Source of the DNA: UKL13-2 sp043744255
Lineage (GTDB): Bacteria > Pseudomonadota > Gammaproteobacteria > Burkholderiales > Usitatibacteraceae
Direction of reading: 5' to 3'
Assembly (NCBI GenBank): GCA_043744255.1
Contig: JAYTVA010000073.1
Span: 1 to 64,000, forward strand
DNA: 64,000 bases
Below are positions 16,095 to 24,825 of the stretch, in pieces. Position 1 is the first letter of the stretch, and the number at the start of each line of letters is the position of its first letter. Below the pieces are notes generated by a model. It saw only the letters and a list, made by a program, of their open reading frames with translations, did no database searches and was not told the origin of the DNA. The translations under genes were made by a program, and so were the position numbers.

Positions 16095-17618
16095 ATGTCA
16101 TTTGCTTCCCTCAACCTAATACCTGAACTGCTACGCGCGGTTGAAGATCAAGGCTACACCGAGCCCAGCCCGATTCAGGCGCAGGCCATTCCCGCGATTC
16201 TGGCGCGATTAGACATCATGGGTTGCGCACAAACGGGAACCGGCAAAACGGCGGGCTTCACACTGCCGATGTTGCAGCTACTCGCGCCCCACGCCACCCC
16301 CAGCCCGTCGCCCGCCCGCCATCCGGTGCGCGCGCTCATCCTCACCCCTACGCGCGAGCTCGCGGCACAGGTCGAGCAATCGGTGCGCACCTACGGTAAA
16401 CACCTGCCGCTGCGCATGGCCTGCGTGTATGGCGGCGTAGACATCAAGCCGCAAATCAAAGCGCTGCAAGTCGGCGTCGAAATCGTCGTCGCCACACCGG
16501 GGCGGCTGTTGGATCACATGGAAAGTCGCAGCATCAATTTGTCGCAAGTGCAGATTTTGATTCTCGACGAAGCCGATCGTATGCTCGACATGGGTTTCAT
16601 GCCGGCCATCACCCGCATCCTCGCCGCACTCCCGCCGGGGCGACAAAATTTATTGTTCTCGGCCACGTTCTCAGAAGAAATCAAACGCCTCGCGTCGGGC
16701 TTCATGCGCAACCCCACCATGATCGAAGTCGCGCGCCGCAATGCGCCCGCCGAGCTGGTCACGCATCAAGCTTACGAAGTGGACGCCGCCAACAAACACA
16801 CTTTGTTGAAATCAATTTTATTAACCCGCGAAATTTCGCAGGCACTGATTTTTGTGCGGATGAAACGCGACGCGGATCGGCTCGCGCGTCAGCTCAAACG
16901 CGATGGCTTTTCTGCCACCGAAATCCACGGAGATCGTTCGCAGTCTGAGCGCACCGTCGCGCTCGAAGAATTCAAAAGCGGTAAAGTGAAATTTCTCGTC
17001 GCCACCGACGTCGCCGCGCGTGGTATCGACATCGACCAACTGCCGTTCGTCATCAACTACGAATTGCCCAACACCGCCGAAGACTACGTGCATCGAATTG
17101 GCCGCACCGGTCGCGCGGGCACGCCAGGCGAAGCGATTTCATTGGTTAGCCCAGATGAAGCCGAATACCTCGCCGCGATTGAAAAATTATTGAAGCGGCA
17201 AATCCCGCGCCTCGAAGCACCGACGTTTGCGCGCGAAGCACGCAAGCCGCACGGCGAGCGCAGCGATGCACCACGTGGCCGTTCGGATGCCTCACGCGAG
17301 CGCAATGCAGCGCCGCGCACCAGCACCGACGCACCCCGCGAGCGCCCACCCGAACGCTACCACCGCGACGAAAAAGACATCAATCGCCCGCGTCCCCGCC
17401 GCGAGTTAGGCGGCAACGCCCCCGCCGCACCATCGGCCAACTACCCGCACTTCGATTTTTCAAAACCCTACGAGCCCACCGTCAAAGCCAAGACCGACGA
17501 AGAACTGATCGCCGAGGCCGCAGCGGCATTGCCCAAAGCGGGACCACCCCCATTGCGACGCGGTGGACCAAAGCCCGTGGCGGCGTTGTTTCGCAAGGCG
17601 CAGTTAAAGGTCGAGTAA
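16095..17618 (+). CDS. rhlE: DEAD-box ATP-dependent RNA helicase, RhlE type
   Basis: A 507-residue RNA helicase involved in RNA remodelling such as ribosome assembly or mRNA turnover. Ordered motifs: Q motif (GYTEPSPIQAQAIP), motif I AQTGTGKT, Ia PTRELAAQV, II DEAD, III SAT, IV ALIFVRMK, V ATDVAARGIDI, VI HRIGRTGRAG. The core matches RhlE. The C-terminal tail from about residue 375 is basic and contains four tandem heptads (residues 390-417) of type SDAPRGR, probably an RNA-binding or disordered extension. A TACAAT -10-like element lies about 45 nt upstream. Confidence 0.93.
   Translation: MSFASLNLIPELLRAVEDQGYTEPSPIQAQAIPAILARLDIMGCAQTGTGKTAGFTLPMLQLLAPHATPSPSPARHPVRALILTPTRELAAQVEQSVRTYGKHLPLRMACVYGGVDIKPQIKALQVGVEIVVATPGRLLDHMESRSINLSQVQILILDEADRMLDMGFMPAITRILAALPPGRQNLLFSATFSEEIKRLASGFMRNPTMIEVARRNAPAELVTHQAYEVDAANKHTLLKSILLTREISQALIFVRMKRDADRLARQLKRDGFSATEIHGDRSQSERTVALEEFKSGKVKFLVATDVAARGIDIDQLPFVINYELPNTAEDYVHRIGRTGRAGTPGEAISLVSPDEAEYLAAIEKLLKRQIPRLEAPTFAREARKPHGERSDAPRGRSDASRERNAAPRTSTDAPRERPPERYHRDEKDINRPRPRRELGGNAPAAPSANYPHFDFSKPYEPTVKAKTDEELIAEAAAALPKAGPPPLRRGGPKPVAALFRKAQLKVE
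17262..17345 (+). repeat. Four tandem 21-nt repeats coding heptapeptides in the RhlE tail
   Basis: The segment encodes SDAPRGR, SDASRER, NAAPRTS and TDAPRER in succession, 84 nt in exact 21-nt register with the rhlE frame. The units are diverged at nucleotide level, which suggests an old expansion. Copy number may vary between strains. Confidence 0.7.
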
Positions 17619-18023
17619 GCGTTTTTTCTCGGCATCAAGACGCGTCTGGACGCTGTCGCGGTGGCTCCGTATTCCAGATTAGTCCCGTCGCATATGCGGT
17701 ATGCATATAGCATATGAAAACAAAATGACGCCAACGCGTGGGGCGCACGAAGCGCAACCACCTCCACGATACCGTTCCGCGCGGCTCTTCGATGCAGACC
17801 CCGAACGCGCCTGTGCGAGGCGGCTCATCCGCATCAATTCGGGCAACGCCAGCATTCAACGGGATGGGATTCTTCGCCGAACGACGCGGCTCAGAATGAC
17901 AGGATTTGAGCGTGACGCAAATTTGCGGGGCTAATGTGCGGCGCATTTGCAGGGTGGGCAAAGCTGGGTTCGGCGACTGAAGTACCCACGTGTCTCGGGT
18001 CTACACCACGTCGGTCAACTCGG
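17619..18023. other. Non-coding spacer between rhlE and brnA
   Basis: About 405 nt without a convincing gene. It holds one degenerate half of a dispersed palindromic repeat (17861-17903) and short palindromes around the GCATATG copies near 17690-17715. No terminator with a T-run was seen after rhlE. It separates the conserved rhlE region from the toxin-antitoxin / restriction patch. Confidence 0.6.
17861..17903. repeat. Single copy of the TCATTCTGAGC-type dispersed repeat
   Basis: GGGATTCTTCGCC... ending in GGCTCAGAATGACAGG is the same family as the inverted pair at 60315-60415 (TGTCATTCTGAGC...GAAGAATCTCATCC). Such elements are common intergenic repeats in proteobacteria. Confidence 0.65.
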
Positions 18024-18338
18024 CTAGGCGGCCTTCTTCACACGCCTCGGCGTTTGCGCGCCGACGTAGTCGCGCAACACGCCGTCCATGCGCGCCTGCC
18101 AACCTTCGCCAGTACTGCGAAAAAACGCCACGACCTCTGGGCTGTAACGCACCGAAAGCAGTGTCTTCTTATTTTCCAATTTTGGGCGTCCGCGCAACGC
18201 TTTCAGCGGCACCATCGCACTGCGTTGTGCCTTAGTCAACGGCTGCGCATCGGGATCGGCCTTTGCCGCTGCCACGATTTTCGCGTTCTCGGCAGCGGTA
18301 GGAAATTTGATGACTCGTTTAGGCATAGTTTTCGACAT
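18024..18338 (-). CDS. brnA: BrnA family antitoxin
   Basis: A 104-residue antitoxin. The N-terminal part is Lys/Ala-rich; the C-terminal part (LLSVRYSPEVVAFFRSTGEGW...MDGVLRDYV) is the ribbon-helix-helix-like domain of BrnA that binds DNA and autoregulates the operon. The start at 18336-18338 is preceded by AGAGG 9 nt upstream; another ATG lies four codons later. It overlaps the 3' end of brnT by 20 nt, so toxin and antitoxin are translationally coupled in the usual brnT-brnA order. Confidence 0.9.
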   Translation of the reverse strand: MSKTMPKRVIKFPTAAENAKIVAAAKADPDAQPLTKAQRSAMVPLKALRGRPKLENKKTLLSVRYSPEVVAFFRSTGEGWQARMDGVLRDYVGAQTPRRVKKAA

Positions 18339-18591
18339 AGTATTTAACCTCTTTGTGTTCAGCGCGGCGAAGGCTGATGATTCGCCGCACGCTCTCACGG
18401 TCAACGAACGCAACGCAATAAAGCGAGTCACTCTCGGGTACCAACCCCACCATTCGGAGTTCGTCGTAATCGAATCGATGATCGAGCCAAACCAATGCTT
18501 CATCCCACGCCAACGCATTGGCAAAAGCCAAGGACAAGCCGTGTTGCGCACGGTTCAGCTTGTTTTTCGTTGGGGAGAATTCAATTTGCAA
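18319..18591 (-). CDS. brnT: BrnT family toxin (ribonuclease of a type II TA system)
   Basis: A 90-residue BrnT, an RNase toxin with a RelE-like fold in known members. The opening IEFSPTKNKLNRAQHGLSL and the closing RIISLRRAEHKEVKYYVENYA are characteristic. The start is a TTG; no ATG is available nearby. It lies upstream of brnA and 57 nt from the end of the restriction-modification gene on the same strand. The pair may act as a stabilising or abortive-defence module for the patch. Confidence 0.9.
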   Translation of the reverse strand: MQIEFSPTKNKLNRAQHGLSLAFANALAWDEALVWLDHRFDYDELRMVGLVPESDSLYCVAFVDRESVRRIISLRRAEHKEVKYYVENYA

Positions 18592-18647
18592 GAATTATTG
18601 TAGCTACGAAAAATACCAGCGTCAAGTGCTGCGTCGTCGCGAATGCG

Positions 18648-21600
18648 TTACGCACTGCGCGCCAAATTCAGCGCCAGTAATCGCCGCAAAATTTCTTCAT
18701 CCGCCATCGCGACGCTGTAGTCCGCCCAGCCGTACGCGGCGGCGACGGCGGCGTCCAGCGTTTGGTGCGCGTCTTCCAGCCACTGCACTTCACCGGCCTG
18801 CCGCTTGTTGTAGAGATTGGTGAGCGTGCGTTCCTTGATGGCTTTGGCGTATTCGGGTTTGGCGATGATGCGGTCGGGGTAACCTGCGACGACTTCCGGC
18901 ACCACGTCCACCCAATCGGGCGGGTTTAGCCAATTGGTGCGCAGTTCGTTTAATCGCTTCGCGGCAGCGGCGATGTCGGTGGCGTGTCGGTTGGTGTAGT
19001 CGGCGGGTTTGAGATCGGGGGTGAGGCCTTCGGGAAAGGGGAAGGTTTGGAAGCAGAGGGTTGGGTTGTAGCGTGGACGATCCTCCAGCGAACCGCCTAG
19101 CGCAAGCGCCCACGCAACGTGCAGGCGTGAGGAGAGAATGCCGAATGTGGTGTTGTCGTCGCGAGCAATGACGATGAGCATTTTGTCAGGCAGCACAGCG
19201 TGATCGAGCCACACGAATGGGCGGTGCTTTGCAACTTCGGGCGTCACGATGAAGCGTCGCAAATTTTTTGTCGCTGCTCGCATCTCTGGGCGCGACCGCT
19301 GGTGACGCCACCAAAGGTCGCGACTCGATTTCTCAGAATTTTTCTCGCGTTCTGGTTTAACGTATTTCACAACATGTTGAAAAGGCAGCTCATAGAGAGC
19401 AGCAGCTCGCGCTTCCATGGATGGCCCGAAATCGATGATCCAACCGTCGCGTTGACGTCGCGTAACGTCGATACCATTCCAGCTCGGCTTCAAAACTTCG
19501 CTGTTTGATTTGCCATGCGGATTGGGCAGTTTGAGCCATTCGCGCGCAAGCGAACCTTCGATGTCGAATGGTCCAGCTTTTGGTATTCCTTGAAAACTCA
19601 CGCCAGCATTTTCTCTCAGCCCCTTCGCCTTCGTCACATCAAGCGAATTTGCGGCACTGACATCGCCTGTCAAATCCGCATTAATGCGCGCCACAACGCG
19701 GCCATCTAAAAACTTGTCATTCCGAGCCGCCGTTAGCGAGGAATCCGCTGTTGCCGTTTCCATGCGCGACTCGCCGAAGCAAACAATCGACACCCGCACC
19801 GCCGCACCTTCATTCACCCACGCTTCGTCGCTCCACGCGTTGAATATTTCGCCGTCGCTGACGATGCGTTCCAACACGGGGCGGTTGGTGGATTGCCTAA
19901 TCGAGTTGGTGGCGACGAGACCCGCGCGAGTATTTGCGTTTGCTTGCACCGCATCGTGCGCTTTCGCAAACCAGTAGCAAACGAGGTCGGCACCGCCGGG
20001 GACTTTGCCGGCGTAGGCTGCACGCAAGGTTGCGGTGTAGTCGTCACCGAGTTCTTCGCGCATTTTGCTGCCGCCGAGGAAGGGTGGGTTGCCGATGATG
20101 GCGTGGACGGTTGGCCATTGGGATGGAAGCGTTGCCGGTGATTTAAGCACCGAGCCCCCTCTCCCCAACCCCTCTCCCGCGAGGGGAGAGGGGCTTGTAG
20201 CGGGCGAGGTGTTGGTCTTCGTCGTGTTCGTCGGGACGATGCGGGCTTGGGAGGTTTTGGTTTCACTGCGAGCATTGGCCGCGCTATCCAAACCCTCACC
20301 GCTCTGGCTCTCTCCCCCCTCGCGGGGGAGAGCGGGGAGAGAGGGGGTGAGCAAGGCATCCCGACACTGAATCTGATCGAGCGTTTTCAAAATCGGCTCA
20401 CGACTCGGCGCGAAGCCGTGCTTTAGCATCCACTGAATATCGCCAATCCACACCGTCACTTTCGCCAGCTCAGCGGCATAGGGACTAATCTCGATGCCGT
20501 GCATGGATTGCGGCCCGACTTCAGGAAAACCCCGCTCCAGGCCTAGTTCTTCGGCCTCTAGCCCGACGCGAAGCTCGATGTCTTTGAGCGCTTGCAACGC
20601 GAGGTATAAAAAATTTCCGCTGCCGCAAGCGGGGTCGAGTACCTTGAAATTTTTCAGGCGTTCTTTGAACGTGATGTAGGTGCGCGTCGCGTCTTTGAGG
20701 GCCGCCGCGGCTTTCTTTTTTTCACTGCTGGTCCCCGTGGCAAAGCGCTGAAACACCAGCATCTGCGCGGCGATCGCGGCTTTTTCAGTTTCCCATTCGG
20801 CGAGCAGCGGCTCGACAATAACGGGATTGACGATGCGCATGATCGAGACCGGATCGGTGTAGTGCGCGCCAAGTTGACTGCGCTTGGCGGGGTCGAGGCC
20901 GCGCTCAAACAGCGTGCCGAAAATCGACGGCTCAATCGCGCTCCAATCGAGCAGCGAAACGTTGATGAGTTTGTCGATGTCGTCGGCGTTGAGCGGGATG
21001 GTGATGTCGTCATCAAACAAGCCGCCGTTGAACCATTGAATAAAATGCTCACCAAATTCGCCGTGGCGCTCGGACATGGCGCGAAATAAATTCTTGAGCT
21101 GCTTCTCGAAGCGCGCCACGTCCTTGCGGCCATTGTTGAGAATGGTGGTGAAGAGCTGACTCGGCAGCAGCGGCTCACTGGCGGGGCCGCGTGCGTCTTC
21201 GGCGAATAAACAGAAAATAACTTTGTTGAGAAAATGCGCCACACGATGCGGATCATGTTTGCGTTGCTGGAGTTGCCACGCGAGGTCGCCGATCAGCTTG
21301 GCCGCTTGCAAGGTGATGGCGGTGCGGGTGCGTTCGGGTTTGAATTGGTTGGGGTCGGTGAATAACCAACGTAGTTTTTTTAGATTCTCGACCGAGCCAA
21401 TATCGGCGAGCGCGATGGTGTGCATCTCCGACGGCGCTCCGGTGAAATGGGTGTGAATCTCAATCCGCAACCGATCACTGACCACCAACAGCGGTGGGTT
21501 ATCGAGCGCCAGCGCATAGGTCATCAATTGCTTGAGCGCCGCGTCCAGCTTGGCTCCCGGGGCTTTGTACTCCCACGCGAAGGCGTGGCGCTTCCAGACA

Positions 21601-21779
21601 TCGGCCCAGCCACGATCCGCACCGGTGCGTTTTGCGCCACGCTCGAAACAGTAGTTGGCGGGGTCGGCCGGCCTGTCCACAGCAAGCAACTCGCACAGAT
21701 CGAGGAAGTGCGACTGCGCACCGGCGCGTTCGGAAAGTTTGTTGTCTTTCCATTTGTCGATGAAGGCTTGTGGGGTCAT
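18648..21779 (-). CDS. MmeI-like type IIL restriction-modification enzyme (nuclease and adenine methyltransferase in one chain)
   Basis: A 1043-residue protein. Residues 55-75 hold a candidate PD-(D/E)xK nuclease centre (Asp60, Glu70, Lys72 in WADVW...AWEYK). A helical spacer with FCLFAEDARG and LGAHYTDP follows, then the SAM motif DPACGSGNF (382-390) and the adenine methyltransferase motif NPPF (564-567). The C-terminal half is a target recognition region, ending with a short helical domain. This order matches MmeI, which cuts at a fixed distance and methylates one strand. Residues about 476-553 are a low-complexity insertion between CRDA and the NPPF region, encoded by two palindromic repeats. 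No separate subunit genes flank it. Whether the insertion impairs activity is unknown. Confidence 0.87.
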   Translation of the reverse strand: MTPQAFIDKWKDNKLSERAGAQSHFLDLCELLAVDRPADPANYCFERGAKRTGADRGWADVWKRHAFAWEYKAPGAKLDAALKQLMTYALALDNPPLLVVSDRLRIEIHTHFTGAPSEMHTIALADIGSVENLKKLRWLFTDPNQFKPERTRTAITLQAAKLIGDLAWQLQQRKHDPHRVAHFLNKVIFCLFAEDARGPASEPLLPSQLFTTILNNGRKDVARFEKQLKNLFRAMSERHGEFGEHFIQWFNGGLFDDDITIPLNADDIDKLINVSLLDWSAIEPSIFGTLFERGLDPAKRSQLGAHYTDPVSIMRIVNPVIVEPLLAEWETEKAAIAAQMLVFQRFATGTSSEKKKAAAALKDATRTYITFKERLKNFKVLDPACGSGNFLYLALQALKDIELRVGLEAEELGLERGFPEVGPQSMHGIEISPYAAELAKVTVWIGDIQWMLKHGFAPSREPILKTLDQIQCRDALLTPSLPALPREGGESQSGEGLDSAANARSETKTSQARIVPTNTTKTNTSPATSPSPLAGEGLGRGGSVLKSPATLPSQWPTVHAIIGNPPFLGGSKMREELGDDYTATLRAAYAGKVPGGADLVCYWFAKAHDAVQANANTRAGLVATNSIRQSTNRPVLERIVSDGEIFNAWSDEAWVNEGAAVRVSIVCFGESRMETATADSSLTAARNDKFLDGRVVARINADLTGDVSAANSLDVTKAKGLRENAGVSFQGIPKAGPFDIEGSLAREWLKLPNPHGKSNSEVLKPSWNGIDVTRRQRDGWIIDFGPSMEARAAALYELPFQHVVKYVKPEREKNSEKSSRDLWWRHQRSRPEMRAATKNLRRFIVTPEVAKHRPFVWLDHAVLPDKMLIVIARDDNTTFGILSSRLHVAWALALGGSLEDRPRYNPTLCFQTFPFPEGLTPDLKPADYTNRHATDIAAAAKRLNELRTNWLNPPDWVDVVPEVVAGYPDRIIAKPEYAKAIKERTLTNLYNKRQAGEVQWLEDAHQTLDAAVAAAYGWADYSVAMADEEILRRLLALNLARSA
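20154..20194. repeat. CCCTCTCCCC-type palindromic repeat inside the MmeI-like gene
   Basis: CCCCTCTCCC near 20169-20178 pairs with GGGAGAGGGG near 20184-20193 around a short loop. It is read in frame as PSPLAGEGLGRGG-like residues. Related copies lie at 20292-20350, 31721-31748, 51158-51203 and 61487-61535. Confidence 0.8.
20292..20350. repeat. Second, oppositely oriented palindromic repeat inside the MmeI-like gene
   Basis: Contains GCTCTCTCCCCC and GGGGGAGAGC arms and is read in the gene frame as TPSLPALPREGGE-like residues. With 20154-20194 it brackets about 100 nt and together they account for the low-complexity insertion. Confidence 0.78.
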
Positions 21780-21934
21780 GCGGTCATTTTAGGTTTGGGT
21801 GTTCGCACGGCGAGTGGAGATTGGAGAGGGGAGAGGGAGAGGAACAGTGAGCGGGAGCGGGAAAAGATAGCGGGTTTCCCGGTGGCATGGGGAAACCCGA
21901 TGCTGCATGCACCGTCTGACGCAGCGATGCCTGA

Positions 21935-21952
21935 AGATGCCCGTGGATATTG
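21935..21952. repeat. 18-bp repeat, copy 1
   Basis: AGATGCCCGTGGATATTG is identical to 31114-31131. The following bases are also similar (G-ACTTTC). This copy lies between the restriction gene and the end of dctP. Confidence 0.6.
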
Positions 21953-21977
21953 GACTTTCCGTGTATCTTCTTCGCAG

Positions 21978-22991
21978 TTACTTGCGCAATGCCGCGAGTG
22001 CGGTCTGCGTTTCTTTCCACAATTCATCGCCCACGTTGGCGGCAATGTCGGTGTTGATTTTTGCGAGCTTATCGCGCATGCGCCCTGCTTCTGCTGCCGA
22101 GATTTCGTTGATTTGCATACCCTTGCCTTTGAGTTCAGCGAGCGCTTTTTCGCCTTCAGCACGCGTGTCTTTGCGCTCAAAATCGCGGCTCGATTTAGCG
22201 GCGTCCATCAGGATTTTTTGTTCAGCGGCCGACAATTGATCCCACCATTTTTTGCTCACCAGCAAAATCCACGGGCTGTAGACGTGATTGGTGACGCTGA
22301 GATATTTTTGCACTTCGAAAAATTTGCTGGAGAGAATCGTGTTGAACGGATTTTCTTGACCATCAACTGTTTTCGTTTCCAGTGCGCCAAACAGCTCGGA
22401 GAACGGCAGCGGGATTGCATTGGCACCGAGTGACTTGAAGCTATCGAGATAAATATTGTTTTGCATCACCCGTAGCTTGATGCCATCGAGGTCTTCCATG
22501 CGCGTGACGGGGCGCTTATTGTTGGTGAGATTGCGAAAACCGTTCTCCCAATAGGAAAGGCCAACGAGTCCTTTCGCGGGTAATTTGTCGATGACTTTTT
22601 GTCCAATCGGCCCATCGAGAATGGCATCGGCTTCCTTGACGTTATTGAACAAAAACGGCGTGTCCCAGAGCGCCATCTCTTTCACGGTGCCGACCAGCGT
22701 GGCGGTGGAGCCGACCATCATTTCCTGTGCACCACCTGCGAGTGCTGCCTGCATTTGTACGTCGGAGCCAAGTGCGGCCGCACCGATGCCGCGTACTTTC
22801 ATCTTGCCACCAGACATTTTTTCGACGGCCTCCGCGAATACTTTCACCGCGCGACCCTGATTACTTTGTTCGTTCAAGCCATAGCCGAAACGGATCAAGC
22901 GCGGCTTGATGTCTTGCGCAAACGCCGCCAACGGGCTGGCAACGAAGCCGGTAATGAGAGTAGCAAGGATGGTGCGACGTAGGATATTCAT
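21978..22991 (-). CDS. dctP: TRAP transporter solute-binding protein, DctP family
   Basis: A 337-residue periplasmic binding protein. A Sec signal peptide (MNILRRTILATLITGFVAS...AFAQ) is followed by the DctP fold, with signatures FRNLTNNKRPV and DLDGIKLRVMQNN containing the conserved Arg that salt-bridges carboxylate ligands, and DGQENPFNTI. The ATG at 22989-22991 has GGAGG six nt upstream; an earlier in-frame start would precede the signal peptide. It is last gene of a gntK-dctQ-dctM-dctP operon, so a gluconate-like sugar acid is a reasonable ligand (inference). Confidence 0.93.
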   Translation of the reverse strand: MNILRRTILATLITGFVASPLAAFAQDIKPRLIRFGYGLNEQSNQGRAVKVFAEAVEKMSGGKMKVRGIGAAALGSDVQMQAALAGGAQEMMVGSTATLVGTVKEMALWDTPFLFNNVKEADAILDGPIGQKVIDKLPAKGLVGLSYWENGFRNLTNNKRPVTRMEDLDGIKLRVMQNNIYLDSFKSLGANAIPLPFSELFGALETKTVDGQENPFNTILSSKFFEVQKYLSVTNHVYSPWILLVSKKWWDQLSAAEQKILMDAAKSSRDFERKDTRAEGEKALAELKGKGMQINEISAAEAGRMRDKLAKINTDIAANVGDELWKETQTALAALRK

Positions 22992-23025
22992 GGAAGCCTC
23001 CGGGAGTAAATGAGTGAACAAAAAT

Positions 23026-24318
23026 CTAGCGCAACCACGCCACTGGCGCGATCACGATTTCAGGAAAAATAACAAACAGCGCGAGGATCAACAGGTACGT
23101 AATGAGAAATGGATTAACGCCTTTGACCACCTGATGCATCGATAGGCGCCCGACACCGGCGACAACATTGAGCACGGTACCGACCGGCGGCGTGATTAAA
23201 CCGATGGCACCATTGAGCACGAACATCAGGCCGAAATATACCGGGTCGATGCCCGCTTTTACGGCAATGGGCAGCATCACTGGCGCAAAAATCAGGATGG
23301 TCGGCGTGAGATCGAGTGCAGTACCGATGATCACCAACACCACCATCATCACGGCCATGAGCATGCGCGGGTTTTGTGTCAGCCCACCAAGCCAGCCGCT
23401 CAAGGTTGCAGGCAGGTCAGCCAGGGTAATCATGTAGCTGGCGACCTGCGCCCCGGCGCACAAGAACATCACAATCGCCGTGGTGCGTGCGGCGCGCACA
23501 AACACCTCGTGCAGATCGCGCATGCGCATCTCGCGATGCACAAAGAGCGCAATCACCATCGCGTAAAACGCGGCCACCACGGCCGCCTCGGTGGGAGTGA
23601 AGGTGCCTGATTTCATCCCGCCAATAATGATGACGGGCATCAGCAGCGCGAAAAACGCTTTTAAGGTTACGCGCAACTTTTCGCGGATTGGCTTGGCGAT
23701 TCCGGCGGGGAGATCCATGTCACGTAGCACCAGCTTCCAGGCAATCACCAGCCCCGCACCCATCAGCAGTCCGGGCACGATTCCGGCGATGAACAATGCC
23801 GAGATTGAGGTGCCGGTGGTCACGCCATAAATGACGAACGGCATCGACGGTGGAATGATTGGCGCGATGATGCCACCCGAGGCGATCAGCCCGGCAGAGG
23901 TGTGCATGGGGTAGCCATTTTGTCGCATCATCGGCAGCAGAATGGTGGCCAGCGCGGCCGTGTCTGCCAGCGCTGACCCGCTCATGCTGGCCATCATGAC
24001 CGCCGCACCAATGGCGACAAATCCGAGCCCGCCGCGAATATGCCCGACCCACGCTTCGGCCATGGCAATGATGCGCTGGCTGATGCCGCCGGCATTCATC
24101 AATTCGCCCGCGAGAATAAAAAACGGTACGGCGAGCAGCGGGAAACTATCGACGCCGGCCACCAGATTTTGCGCGAGCAATTGCGCATCCCAAAAACCGA
24201 GCACCCAGGCCATTGCTGCACCCGTCAACACCAGCGCCAACGCCATGTTCAGGCCGATGCCCATCAACGCCAACATACCGAGCGTGAAGACCATGAAGGC
24301 AAGCGCTTCGTTGCTCAT
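23026..24318 (-). CDS. dctM: TRAP transporter large permease, DctM type
   Basis: A 430-residue integral membrane protein with about 12 hydrophobic segments. It is the ion-coupled translocation subunit of a TRAP transporter. Characteristic parts: PLLAVPFFILAGELMNAGGI, MSGSALADTAALATILLPMM, ASGGIIAPIIPPSMPFVIYG and the C-terminal GLITPPVGTVLNVVAGVGR. It starts 3 nt after the dctQ stop and ends 34 nt before dctP. Confidence 0.95.
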   Translation of the reverse strand: MSNEALAFMVFTLGMLALMGIGLNMALALVLTGAAMAWVLGFWDAQLLAQNLVAGVDSFPLLAVPFFILAGELMNAGGISQRIIAMAEAWVGHIRGGLGFVAIGAAVMMASMSGSALADTAALATILLPMMRQNGYPMHTSAGLIASGGIIAPIIPPSMPFVIYGVTTGTSISALFIAGIVPGLLMGAGLVIAWKLVLRDMDLPAGIAKPIREKLRVTLKAFFALLMPVIIIGGMKSGTFTPTEAAVVAAFYAMVIALFVHREMRMRDLHEVFVRAARTTAIVMFLCAGAQVASYMITLADLPATLSGWLGGLTQNPRMLMAVMMVVLVIIGTALDLTPTILIFAPVMLPIAVKAGIDPVYFGLMFVLNGAIGLITPPVGTVLNVVAGVGRLSMHQVVKGVNPFLITYLLILALFVIFPEIVIAPVAWLR

Positions 24319-24321
24319 GGC

Positions 24322-24825
24322 CTACTCAATGTCCACGCCATAACCGAGGTCGAGCGGCTTGCCGCGCACGATCTCCCAGCAGGCCATCAAGGCAATGGAC
24401 GCGGTACACAAAAACGCCGGTAACGGCAGCAGCGCGCTTGGGTAGCCCAGCACCACCGAGCGACTATCAAGACCGACGATGACCTGACTCCAAGCACCCC
24501 ACGCGACCAGCACGCAGGCGAAAATGACGAGTAGGCGGATCAGCAGTGTCATTGCGGCGAACACCTTGCGGCGCGGCTTCAAGGTTGCGAGCAGGCTGGT
24601 GAATGCCATATGCTCGCCCGCCGGGTACGCGGCAGTGGCACCGATGAAGACCATCCACACAAATAACAACCGCGACACTTCTTCACTCGCCGCGATGCCA
24701 CTGCCAAAGCCGTAGCGCAGCACGACATTGATGAACACGGCCAGCGCCATCACCGCAAGGCAAACCGCCATCGCGGTATTCGCCCATCGCTGCAATCTGC
24801 TCGCGGGTCGTTGTTCAGCGGTCAT
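24322..24825 (-). CDS. dctQ: TRAP transporter small permease, DctQ type
   Basis: A 167-residue protein with four membrane segments, the small TRAP subunit that pairs with DctM. Recognisable core: INVVLRYGFGSGIAASEEVSRLLFVWMVFIGA. The ATG at 24823-24825 overlaps the gluconokinase stop (ATGA), the normal coupling geometry, so this start is preferred over one 12 codons upstream lying within gntK. Confidence 0.92.
   Translation of the reverse strand: MTAEQRPASRLQRWANTAMAVCLAVMALAVFINVVLRYGFGSGIAASEEVSRLLFVWMVFIGATAAYPAGEHMAFTSLLATLKPRRKVFAAMTLLIRLLVIFACVLVAWGAWSQVIVGLDSRSVVLGYPSALLPLPAFLCTASIALMACWEIVRGKPLDLGYGVDIE

Noticed and set aside
18339..18551. N-terminal extension of brnA into brnT
   Set aside because: The upstream part lies wholly inside brnT in another frame and lacks family similarity; the ATG at 18338 has a good ribosome-binding site.
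20154..20350. CRISPR-like repetition
   Set aside because: Only two inverted palindromic elements, no regular direct repeats or spacers; no CRISPR array seen anywhere in the window.
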